This document shows positions 1 through 6,182 of a stretch of 13,467 nt of DNA, in pieces. Location: contig MGOK01000095.1 of assembly GCA_001795335.1 (NCBI GenBank), forward strand, positions 7,375 through 20,841. Reading direction: 5' to 3'. Origin of the DNA: Chloroflexi bacterium RBG_19FT_COMBO_55_16. GTDB lineage: Bacteria; Chloroflexota; Anaerolineae; Anaerolineales; UBA4823. Position numbers and translations under genes: made by a program. The notes beneath the pieces are model-generated. The model searched no databases. It was not told the DNA's origin and saw nothing but the letters and a program-made list of their open reading frames with translations. Each line of letters starts with the position of its first letter. Within the stretch, counting starts at the first letter, position 1.

Positions 1-513
1 ATCTTCGTCCTGGTAGGCATCGCCCTTTACCTGCCGTACCAGGCGGTGATCATCCCATTAACTACGATCACGGCCAGAAGCGGGCTGGCGAATTCGCATT
101 TCGGCTTAATTCTCAGCTACATGATCATCAACCTGCCTCTGGCTTCTGTATTGATGGGCACATTCTTCCTGAGCTTCCCCAGGGAAATGGAGGAGGCTGC
201 GCAAGTGGATGGTGCCTCCAAAATACAGATTTTCTTCCGGATCGTTCTTCCAATCTCGTTGCCGGCGTACGCCTCCGTAGCGATCCTTATTTTTACCCAG
301 GTGTGGAATGAGTTCTTCATCGCCCTGACGTTGAGCACCCCGAAAACGCAGACCGTGCAGGTGGCGATGGCGATGACTCAGGGGAGCACAATCTCTCCTT
401 ACAATTTACAAATGGCTGCTTCTCTGTTGACTGTTGCTGTACCTTTGTTGTTCTTCCTGTTCTTGGGTAGATACTTCGTGCGCGGCATCCTGGCGGGTGC
501 AATCAAGGGGTAA
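1..513 (+). CDS. ABC sugar transporter permease, MalG-type (5' partial)
   Basis: Inner-membrane permease subunit of a carbohydrate ABC importer (CUT1/MalG family, BPD_transp_1 domain). The reading frame is open from base 1, so the N-terminal part lies outside the window and 170 residues are visible. The EAA loop that docks on the ATPase is clear at about nt 184-260 (E-M-E-E-A-A-Q-V-D-G-A-S, then F-x-x-I-V-L-P-I-S-L-P), with hydrophobic membrane segments on both sides. The C-terminus R-Y-F-V-R-G-I-L-A-G-A-I-K-G is typical of MalG-like subunits. The PfkB kinase gene follows within about 35 nt, so the two are probably co-transcribed; the partner permease and binding protein presumably lie upstream. 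The substrate cannot be read from the sequence. Family is certain, substrate unknown. Confidence 0.95.
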   Translation: MFVLVGIALYLPYQAVIIPLTTITARSGLANSHFGLILSYMIINLPLASVLMGTFFLSFPREMEEAAQVDGASKIQIFFRIVLPISLPAYASVAILIFTQVWNEFFIALTLSTPKTQTVQVAMAMTQGSTISPYNLQMAASLLTVAVPLLFFLFLGRYFVRGILAGAIKG

Positions 514-547
514 TTCGGGGGAACGAATAATCTACGTGGAGATAGCC

Positions 548-1501
548 TTGGGATTTACTGTTCTGGCGGTTGGCGATGCCAACGTGGACATTGTTTTGAC
601 CGGACTCAACGCAATCCCTCAAGCGGAGCAGGATACGCTTGCCCAAGGTTTCGAAATTCTGATTGGGGGCCAGGCATGCACGTTTGCTCGGACCCTTTCC
701 AGGTTAGGTATCCGGGTGGCTTTTATAGGTAAAGTCGGTCAGGATGCCTATGGTCGAAAGGTGGTCGCGCAGCTTCACCAGGATGGTGTCGATACCTCCG
801 GGGTAATTCATGATCCTGGATTGCAGACAGGTGTCACGGTTGTCCTTTCAACCGGCTCTGAGCGGGCTTATGCCACCTATCTTGGGTCAATTAGTGAGCT
901 GCAGCGAACAGATATTCGCAGCTCACAGATGCAAAATGCAAACCATATCCATGTTGGTTCATACTTCCTCCAAACGAATTTACAATCTGAAATAGCCAAT
1001 CTCTTTAGAGAAGCGCATGAATTAGGCCTGAGCACTTCACTTGACCCAGGCTGGAATTCATTTGGAAAATGGGAAAAGGATATTATCGATGTACTCAATT
1101 TTGTAGATGTGTTCTTACCCAATGAGGTCGAAGCTGCATACCTCACACAAACCGCTACGCCTGAGGAGGCTCTCGATGTTTTGGGTGAGCACGCGAATAC
1201 AGTGGTGATCAAGCGTGGCAACAAAGGTTGTCTGGCGAAGAATAGAAAAAGGGTGGTCGCAAGCCCGGCATTTGATGTGCCTGTAATAGATACCACAAGC
1301 GCAGGTGACATTTTCAATGCCGGGTTTATTTATGCGTTCCTAAATGGGTGGGAACTGGACTCGGCTGCTCGGTTCGCAAATGCCTGCGGCGCAATTGCTG
1401 TTACGAAAGTGGGTAGTTTGGGTATCGTATCGAGTTTACAGGAAGTTGAAGGATTCCTGGCAACCAATCATTTTGAAAGGAAAAGAATTAACCGTGATTA
1501 A
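548..1501 (+). CDS. PfkB-family sugar kinase
   Basis: Cytoplasmic ribokinase-fold kinase, predicted to phosphorylate the sugar imported by the upstream transporter with ATP. From the proposed TTG start (GTGGAG at 536-541, 6 nt upstream) it is 317 residues, normal for PfkB; GTG at 536 is the alternative. An in-frame ATG at 434 would overlap the permease by 80 nt and lacks family-like sequence, so I reject it. The N-terminal strand V-L-A-V-G-D-A-N-V-D is family-typical. Signature 1 is G40-G41-Q-A-C-T45-F-A47, with Thr where many members have Asn. Signature 2 is D248-T-T-S-A-G-D254, with D254 the expected catalytic base and Ser replacing the first Gly of the anion-hole GAGD. Its last codons overlap the SIS gene. 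A kinase next to a SIS protein and ABC permeases resembles frlD/fraD fructosamine systems, but ribokinase, fructokinase or KDG-kinase-like activity remains possible. Confidence 0.9.
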   Translation: MGFTVLAVGDANVDIVLTGLNAIPQAEQDTLAQGFEILIGGQACTFARTLSRLGIRVAFIGKVGQDAYGRKVVAQLHQDGVDTSGVIHDPGLQTGVTVVLSTGSERAYATYLGSISELQRTDIRSSQMQNANHIHVGSYFLQTNLQSEIANLFREAHELGLSTSLDPGWNSFGKWEKDIIDVLNFVDVFLPNEVEAAYLTQTATPEEALDVLGEHANTVVIKRGNKGCLAKNRKRVVASPAFDVPVIDTTSAGDIFNAGFIYAFLNGWELDSAARFANACGAIAVTKVGSLGIVSSLQEVEGFLATNHFERKRINRD

Positions 1502-2561
1502 ACGAGGCAAGAACGCACTGTTTGAAATAGTCAACCAAACTAAGGCCTGGGAGGGGACGATTCGACTCGTCGCCGAAAAAGCGGGCAGTCTTAAATCACT
1601 CAGCGAAGGGATTGAGGAGGTTGTGTTCACTGGTTGTGGTTCAGCCCTGAATGTGGCCTGGGTCCTTGCGCCAACATTCCAATACTATACCGGCATCAAA
1701 GCACGCGCAGTCCCTTCTGCGGATTGTGTCTTCTTTCCTGACACTATCTTCACCACAGGCAGTCCTACACTGGTCGTGCCAATTTCGCGATCGGGAGATA
1801 CGACTGAAACGGTCGAGGCCTGTAAATCAGCACACGCCAGGGGTATGAAGACCTTATCCATCACCTGCAATCTTGAAAGCCAGTTAGCCAGGATGAGTAC
1901 GGAGAGTCTCGTTTTGGAACCTGCCTCCGAAAAGGCTGTCGTGACGACCCAGTCAGTGACGAGCATGGTGCTTTGCGGGCAAATGATTGCTGCGATTGTA
2001 TCCAAGAATGGTGAACTAATCGATCAGCTCAAGTCTTTGCCTGCGATTGGCCAGACGATTATCGAAAAATCCCATGCCCTGGGACGCGAAATCGGGGAAA
2101 ACGAGTCTATCGTAAAGTTCGCCTTTGTTGGCAATGGCCCATATTTGGGGGTGGCCAAGGAATGCCAGCTAAAGATTAAGGAAATGGTAGTGCTGCCATC
2201 AGATTCCTACCCTGTTTTGGACTTTCGACATGGTCCTAAGTCGAATGTTGACGAACAAATGTTAGTGACGGTACTGATGTCAGACAGTGCCAGGGAGGCA
2301 GAAATTGCATTTATCAAGGATATGAAAGCACTGAACGGAGTACTCCTGGTGCTTTGTGAAAAGGCTAATTCAGAGGTCGTTGGAATTGCAGATTATTTAG
2401 TCGAGGTACATTCCGGATTACCTGAATTTGTCCGTCCTATTCTATATCTTCCGGTTGTTCAGTTTCTTTCATACTACAGGTCGCTCTTGCAAGGTCAAGA
2501 CCCGGACAGCCCACGTAATCTCACCTATTATGTTGCTTTAGAGGGGGCGATGGGAAATTAA
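1494..2561 (+). CDS. Double-SIS sugar-phosphate isomerase/deglycase (GlmS-isomerase-like, FrlB/AgaS-like)
   Basis: Cytoplasmic protein of 355 residues with two SIS domains and no N-terminal glutaminase domain, so it should act catabolically on a phosphorylated (amino) sugar rather than make glucosamine-6-P. The first SIS has G-C-G-S-A-L-N and the phosphate-binding S98-R-S-G-D-T-T-E-T. The second has K227-I-K-E230 and D-F-R-H246-G-P. The 16-residue Glu-to-His spacing equals that of E. coli GlmS E488/H504 and, from recall, FraB E214/H230. The tail D-S-P-R341-N-L-T-Y-Y345 aligns with GlmS P-R-N-L-A-K603, but the Schiff-base Lys is Tyr, which argues against true GlmS chemistry. The GTG start at 1494 overlaps the kinase gene by 8 nt; the only SD-like AAAGG (1476-1480) is 13 nt away, so translational coupling is likely. 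Substrate is inferred only. Confidence 0.88.
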   Translation: MIKRGKNALFEIVNQTKAWEGTIRLVAEKAGSLKSLSEGIEEVVFTGCGSALNVAWVLAPTFQYYTGIKARAVPSADCVFFPDTIFTTGSPTLVVPISRSGDTTETVEACKSAHARGMKTLSITCNLESQLARMSTESLVLEPASEKAVVTTQSVTSMVLCGQMIAAIVSKNGELIDQLKSLPAIGQTIIEKSHALGREIGENESIVKFAFVGNGPYLGVAKECQLKIKEMVVLPSDSYPVLDFRHGPKSNVDEQMLVTVLMSDSAREAEIAFIKDMKALNGVLLVLCEKANSEVVGIADYLVEVHSGLPEFVRPILYLPVVQFLSYYRSLLQGQDPDSPRNLTYYVALEGAMGN

Positions 2562-2604
2562 TTTAATTCCGATTCAGGTGCAACGAGTATGATTGAATGT
2601 GTTC

Positions 2605-2633
2605 ATTTGTTTGGGCTTATGCTATTGTATAAT
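2605..2633 (+). promoter_or_regulatory. Candidate sigma70-type promoter for cassette 2
   Basis: A perfect TATAAT at 2628-2633 lies in an AT-rich stretch upstream of the binding-protein gene. The best -35 match is TTGTTT at 2607-2612, with a short 15-nt spacer; at 17 nt the hexamer is only ATTTGT. Transcription would start near 2640, leaving a leader of about 130 nt before the chosen start at 2770. This is the first gap of more than a few bases after the cassette 1 genes, which fits a new transcription unit. Confidence 0.5.
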
Positions 2634-2646
2634 ATAGATCATGAAA

Positions 2647-2769
2647 GGAGGAAAATCGAAAAAAGGAGTCAGTTTCAAATCCCAAGGCGATGTTATATGT
2701 CGCCCCCCTTCCCGAAACCTTGAAGGAGGGGAGAAATACCCCATAGAATCATCTCTATTTGGAGGAAAA
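2647..2769 (+). repeat. 9-bp direct repeat (GGAGGAAAA) bounding a 105-nt leader segment
   Basis: GGAGGAAAA occurs at 2647-2655 and again at 2761-2769. The second copy is the working ribosome binding site, directly before ATG 2770. The first copy, within AAAGGAGG (2644-2651), is an excellent Shine-Dalgarno sequence but has no ATG, GTG or TTG at a usable distance. The 105 nt between the copies carries a hairpin and no recognisable gene. It could be an insertion or duplication in the leader, or chance repetition of a common SD motif. Confidence 0.4.
2703..2731 (+). other. Leader hairpin upstream of the binding-protein gene
   Basis: CCCC (2703-2706) plus CCTTC (2707-2711) can pair with GAAGG (2722-2726) and GGGG (2728-2731). 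This gives a 9-bp stem with one bulged A at 2727 and a 10-nt loop. No U-run follows, so it is not a standard terminator. It would hide the polypurine GAAGGAGGGG from ribosomes. Its role (mRNA stability, leader regulation, or a dispersed palindrome) is unknown, and no known riboswitch class was recognised. Confidence 0.45.
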
Positions 2770-4065
2770 ATGAGAACCAATTCGCGCTTCATGATGATCG
2801 TTTTGGCGTTCGTCCTGGCAGTCAGTTTGGTAAGTTGCGGTGGCGGACAACCGGCTGGCCCTGTAACCATTAAAGTATTGACTATGGAACAAGCCGGGCC
2901 TACCGTGGATGAGATGAACGCTATCGTCGGTGAGTTCAACAAAAGCAATCCCAACATCAAGGTTGAGATCGAATATGTCTCCTACGACGCGTTGCACGAT
3001 AAGATCACAACCGCTATGGCTTCCTCCCCCCCAGCATACGACGTCTTCCTGATGGACGATGTCTGGTATGCCGAGATGGCCAAAGCAGGATATGTAGCGG
3101 ATGTCACAAGTAAGATCACGCAGGACATGCGAGACAAGGTCTTCCCATCTTCCTGGGACATCACCAGCGTGGGTGGCAAGGTCTATGGCATGCCCTGGTT
3201 GCTAGATACAAAATACTTCTTCTACAATGAGAAACTGCTCAAGGAAGCTGGTTTCAACGCACCTCCCAAAACCTGGGAAGAGCTGGTCGAGCAAGCCAAA
3301 GTGATTAAAGAGAAGGGTATCGTGGAGTACCCGCTCGTCGCCTCGTGGGGGCAGTATGAAGCCGCCGTCGCTGACTGGGTTGCTATCTTATACGGCATGG
3401 GCGGCCAGATGGTCGACGCTCAAGGCCAGCCAGCCTTCAACAACCCGGCTGGTGTGGCATCCGTGGAATGGATGGTCAAGTCAATCGACGACGGGATCAC
3501 CAACCCGGCTTCGGTCTCGTATGTCGAGGAGGATGTACGCAACGTATTTTCCCAGGGAAAAGCTGTCTTTGCCTTGAACTGGAACTATATGTATGACTTG
3601 GCGAATAATAATGCTGAAGAATCAAAGATCACCGGCCAGGTTAAAGTTGCTCCTATTCCAGTATTTGCGGGAAAGACTCCTGACCCGACCGCCTCGATCA
3701 ACGGCTCGATGGGCTTTTCTGTAGCTGCCAAGTCCCCGAATGTGGAGGCAGGCTGGAAATACGTTGAGTATCTGACTTCAGAAGACGTGCAGAACCGCTA
3801 CTCAGCCCACATGCTGCCGATCTGGCAGAGCAGCTTCGAAGGGGAGTCGGGGAAGGCGCTGGCGAGCTTGAACCAGGTGACGACTGCTATGGTGCCTGCG
3901 TTCTCGGAGCAATTCCCTTATGCTCACATTCGCCCAAAGGTGCCTTACTACGTCGAAGGCTCTAAGGCGCTGCAGCTGGCATTGCAAGAAGCTTTGACGA
4001 AACAAAAATCGCCCCAGGAGGCTATGGATGCAGCCGCGGCCACATGGGTGGAGCTAGGCAAGTAA
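2770..4065 (+). CDS. Sugar ABC transporter substrate-binding lipoprotein (family 1)
   Basis: Extracytoplasmic lipoprotein that captures a sugar for the permeases encoded downstream (SBP family 1, MalE/UgpB-like). The start at ATG 2770 is set by GGAGG at 2761-2765. An in-frame ATG at 2641 would add 43 polar residues before the signal peptide and is unlikely. The signal peptide has R2 and R6, a hydrophobic core over residues 8-20 and the lipobox L20-V-S-C23, followed by a G-G-G-Q-P linker. The mature part begins I-K-V-L-T, then M-N-A-I-V-G-E-F-N-K-S-N-P-N-I-K-V, which is classic for family 1. Its 431 residues are normal length. Aromatic-rich stretches (W-Y-A-E-M-A, W-L-L-D-T-K-Y-F-F-Y-N-E) fit a sugar cleft. 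The ligand is unknown. It is separated from its permease by a 345-nt repeat-bearing gap, unlike the tight spacing elsewhere in the cassette. Confidence 0.95.
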   Translation: MRTNSRFMMIVLAFVLAVSLVSCGGGQPAGPVTIKVLTMEQAGPTVDEMNAIVGEFNKSNPNIKVEIEYVSYDALHDKITTAMASSPPAYDVFLMDDVWYAEMAKAGYVADVTSKITQDMRDKVFPSSWDITSVGGKVYGMPWLLDTKYFFYNEKLLKEAGFNAPPKTWEELVEQAKVIKEKGIVEYPLVASWGQYEAAVADWVAILYGMGGQMVDAQGQPAFNNPAGVASVEWMVKSIDDGITNPASVSYVEEDVRNVFSQGKAVFALNWNYMYDLANNNAEESKITGQVKVAPIPVFAGKTPDPTASINGSMGFSVAAKSPNVEAGWKYVEYLTSEDVQNRYSAHMLPIWQSSFEGESGKALASLNQVTTAMVPAFSEQFPYAHIRPKVPYYVEGSKALQLALQEALTKQKSPQEAMDAAAATWVELGK

Positions 4066-4108
4066 AAGCCTTACCTCGCACCCGATCTCTCTCCGGACGC
4101 CAAGTATG

Positions 4109-4210
4109 CTGGCGACAGAGTGTGTCGGGCGACAAAGAGCGTCGGGCGACAGAGAACGTCGGGCGACAGAGAACGTCGGGCGACAGAGAACGTCGGGCGA
4201 TAAAGACCAT
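4109..4210 (+). repeat. 17-bp tandem repeat array, block 1 (6 units)
   Basis: Six head-to-tail 17-bp units start at 4109, 4126, 4143, 4160, 4177 and 4194. Units 3-5 are identical (CGGGCGACAGAGAACGT). Unit 2 differs at two positions, and the outer units 1 and 6 are more diverged, as expected for slippage or unequal exchange. Because 17 is not a multiple of three, any reading frame shifts at every unit, so the short open frames on both strands here are not credible genes. Each unit can form only a weak CGAC/GTCG stem. A role in transcript stability or protein binding is possible but unproven. Confidence 0.95.
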
Positions 4211-4216
4211 CACTAA

Positions 4217-4248
4217 GGAGAGGGGAGAGACTGCTCCATCCCCTCTCC
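4217..4248 (+). other. Perfect 9-bp hairpin embedded in the repeat region
   Basis: GGAGAGGGG (4217-4225) pairs perfectly with CCCCTCTCC (4240-4248) around a 14-nt loop. It sits exactly between the two repeat blocks. No U-tract follows (next bases GAAAGCCAAATA), so it is not a canonical intrinsic terminator. A stable stem between a binding-protein gene and its permease genes is a known way to give more binding-protein mRNA than permease mRNA by blocking 3' exonucleases; that use here is inferred. Confidence 0.6.
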
Positions 4249-4263
4249 GAAAGCCAAATAATA

Positions 4264-4371
4264 CTGTCGATAGAGAACATCGGGCGACAGAGAGCGCCGG
4301 GTGGTGAAGAACATTGCGGGCGATAAAGAACATCGTTGGCGATAAAGAGCATCGCTGGCGATAAAGAGCAT
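4264..4371 (+). repeat. 17/19-bp tandem repeat array, block 2 (6 degenerate units)
   Basis: This block continues the block 1 repeat in the same orientation. 17-bp units lie at 4264-4280, 4281-4297 and 4298-4314, then 19-bp units at 4315-4333, 4334-4352 and 4353-4371. The last two share the core GGCGATAAAGAGCATCG, and a decayed copy may run to about 4387. The motif drifts from GGGCGACAGAGAACGTC to GGCGATAAAGAGCATCG, so the array is a graded series rather than a fresh expansion. Together with block 1 and the hairpin it fills most of the 345-nt gap between genes. I see no open frame worth calling in that gap. Confidence 0.85.
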
Positions 4372-4395
4372 CGCTTTGGAGAATCATAAGATAAT

Positions 4396-4404
4396 TGTTA
4401 TAGA
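4396..4404 (+). promoter_or_regulatory. Possible extended -10 element with leaderless start
   Basis: TG-T-TATAGA (4396-4404) matches an extended -10 sequence. Counting the usual distance puts transcription start at 4411, the A of the permease ATG, which would give a leaderless mRNA. The matching -35 region (TTGGAG, 4376-4381) is weak. The permease start also has only a poor SD-like AAGAG at 4404-4408, 2 nt from the ATG, which leaves room for this reading. The match is short and may be chance. Confidence 0.3.
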
Positions 4405-4410
4405 AGAGAT

Positions 4411-5328
4411 ATGCAGCTGCCTCAGACCAAAAAACGCCTGACGTTGCGCCAGCAGGATGCCCGGGTCGCGCTGCTCCTGGTAGCGCCTAGCCTGATCATC
4501 ATCATTGCTATTTCGCTGCAACCCATCCTGACGACGTTGTACCTGAGTTTCTTTGAAACCACGCCTGGGAGCACGACGCCGGATATCTTTCGCGGGCTGG
4601 GGAATTACTTACAGCTGCTGGCTGATAAACTCTTCTGGCAGTCGATCTGGCGTACATTTTATTTCACTATTATCTCAGTTGGGCTGGAGCTGGTACTGGG
4701 GATCAGTATCGCCCAATTGATCCACAGCCATCCTCCAGGCTGGCGCTTCCTGCGCACCAGCCTGATCATCCCCTGGGCAGTGCCAACAATCGTTAATGGC
4801 GCTATGTGGCGCTGGATTTATAACGCCGACTATGGCGCTTTGAATGGTTTATTAATGCAATTGGGTCTAATTGATCACTATATCCCCTGGCTGATTAAAC
4901 CTTACAACGCGATGAATCTGGTGATCCTGGCGGATATCTGGCATGCTGTCCCGTTTATTGCCTTAATCTTACAGGCTGCTCTGGCGACATTACCTGTCGA
5001 GTTAGATGAGGCTGCTGCGGTGGACGGCGCGAATGCCTGGCAACGATTCTGGATGATCCGCTTGCCCTTATTGCGGTCGGCGATCCTGGTCGCATTGGTA
5101 ATCCGCACGGTCGAGGCGTTCCGCGTCTTTGACATTATTTATGTGATCACAGCTGGTGGGCCGGCATTTGGTACAGTTACGATCTCCTACTTGACCTACC
5201 TGCAGACCTTCTCGTATGGACATGTAGGTCTGGGGTCGGCGCTATCGTTCTTAATCTCGCTCTTTACTCTTGCGATGGCATTTATCTACATCAGGTTGCT
5301 CTACCGCCCGGAGGAAACGCAAGCATGA
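4411..5328 (+). CDS. ABC sugar transporter permease, MalF-type
   Basis: First inner-membrane permease of the cassette 2 importer (CUT1 family), 305 residues. A basic N-terminus (K-K-R-L-T-L-R) leads into the first membrane segment (A-L-L-L-V-A-P-S-L-I-I-I-I-A-I-S-L), giving about six segments in all. The EAA loop is at residues 197-220 (E-L-D-E200-A-A-A-V-D-G206, then F-W-M-I-R-L-P). The late segment A-F-R-V-F-D-I-I-Y-V-I-T-A-G-G-P is characteristic of MalF/UgpA-type subunits. It follows the repeat-filled gap after the binding protein and overlaps the next permease by 4 nt (ATGA), so those two are translationally coupled. No upstream methionine gives a better start, although the SD is poor. 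Confidence 0.95.
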   Translation: MQLPQTKKRLTLRQQDARVALLLVAPSLIIIIAISLQPILTTLYLSFFETTPGSTTPDIFRGLGNYLQLLADKLFWQSIWRTFYFTIISVGLELVLGISIAQLIHSHPPGWRFLRTSLIIPWAVPTIVNGAMWRWIYNADYGALNGLLMQLGLIDHYIPWLIKPYNAMNLVILADIWHAVPFIALILQAALATLPVELDEAAAVDGANAWQRFWMIRLPLLRSAILVALVIRTVEAFRVFDIIYVITAGGPAFGTVTISYLTYLQTFSYGHVGLGSALSFLISLFTLAMAFIYIRLLYRPEETQA

Positions 5329-6182
5329 GGCTGAGTCAAATCATCAACAAAACATTTTTATTTGCGTTGACCATCCCGGTCTTGATATTTATCTACTTGC
5401 CGATCGCCTGGCTGGTCATCTCCAGTATTTCGACGCGGGCTGAGTTATTGTCCATTCCGATCCACTGGATCCCGCAAAACCCGACGCTCAGGAATTATAT
5501 CGATATTCTCACGCCCGGAGCCACTACCTCGGAAGTGGCGCGGACGTTCAAGGTAACGATGCGCAATTCTCTGTTCGTCGCCTCCTCGGTTACCCTGATC
5601 AGCTTGCTGGTAGGCTCGCTGGCAGCCTATGCCCTGGTGCGCATCGAATTCCCTCTCCGGCGTCCGCTGTTGATCGGAGTCCTGGGTACGCGTATGATCC
5701 CGGAGATTTCCCTGGTGATCCCGCTCTTCGTGATCGCTTCGCGTGTGAGTCTGCTGAACAGCCCATATATCCTGATCGCTACCTATTTGAGCTTTGCGTT
5801 GCCTTTTGCGATCTGGCTGATGGCCGCGTTTTTCGAGACCGTCCCCAGAGAATTGGAGGATGTAGCCCGGATCGATGGTTGTTCACGCCTGAGAACCTTA
5901 TTCCAAATTGTCATGCCTATCTCCGCCCCGGGGTTGGTGTCTACGGCGTTGTTCGTCTTCCTGCTGGCCTGGGATGAATTTTTCTTCGCCCTGATCTTCA
6001 CCAGCACGGTCAGCGCTAAGACGGTTCCGGTAGCGATCGCTGAGTTTACCGGGCGGTATGCAGTAGATATCACCGCTATGATGACTGGCGGCGTACTGGC
6101 AGCCCTTCCTCCAGTTTTGCTCGCCTTGCTCTTCCAGCGATACATCGTCAGCGGCTTGACGGCGGGAGCCATTAAGGGCTGA
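5325..6182 (+). CDS. ABC sugar transporter permease, MalG-type
   Basis: Second inner-membrane permease of the cassette 2 importer, 285 residues. It starts at ATG 5325 inside the MalF-type gene's stop (ATGA overlap) with GGAGG at 5310-5314, 10 nt upstream. The EAA loop is at residues 176-200 (E-L-E-D-V-A-R-I-D-G-C-S, then F-Q-I-V-M-P-I-S-A-P). Its core is E-D-V-A rather than E-E-A-A, a mild deviation. The C-terminus I-V-S-G-L-T-A-G-A-I-K-G matches the ending of the permease at the window's left edge, so both cassettes use the same permease type. Its stop TGA shares a base with the ROK kinase ATG. Confidence 0.95.
   Translation: MRLSQIINKTFLFALTIPVLIFIYLPIAWLVISSISTRAELLSIPIHWIPQNPTLRNYIDILTPGATTSEVARTFKVTMRNSLFVASSVTLISLLVGSLAAYALVRIEFPLRRPLLIGVLGTRMIPEISLVIPLFVIASRVSLLNSPYILIATYLSFALPFAIWLMAAFFETVPRELEDVARIDGCSRLRTLFQIVMPISAPGLVSTALFVFLLAWDEFFFALIFTSTVSAKTVPVAIAEFTGRYAVDITAMMTGGVLAALPPVLLALLFQRYIVSGLTAGAIKG

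Noticed and set aside
2641..2769. N-terminal extension of the binding protein from ATG 2641
   Set aside because: It would place 43 polar residues before a clear lipoprotein signal peptide, and ATG 2770 has a strong SD.
4217..4248. Intrinsic terminator after the binding-protein gene
   Set aside because: The stem is perfect but no U-run follows; I list it as a hairpin of unknown role.
4109..4371. CRISPR array
   Set aside because: The units are contiguous 17-19 bp repeats with no unique spacers, and no cas genes are nearby.
4022..4387. Open frames on both strands across the repeat region (e.g. 4044-4307 plus, 4022-4387 and 4071-4352 minus)
   Set aside because: They arise from the 17-bp repeat read in rotating frames, giving low-complexity Arg/Ser/Pro-rich peptides with no family resemblance and no RBS.
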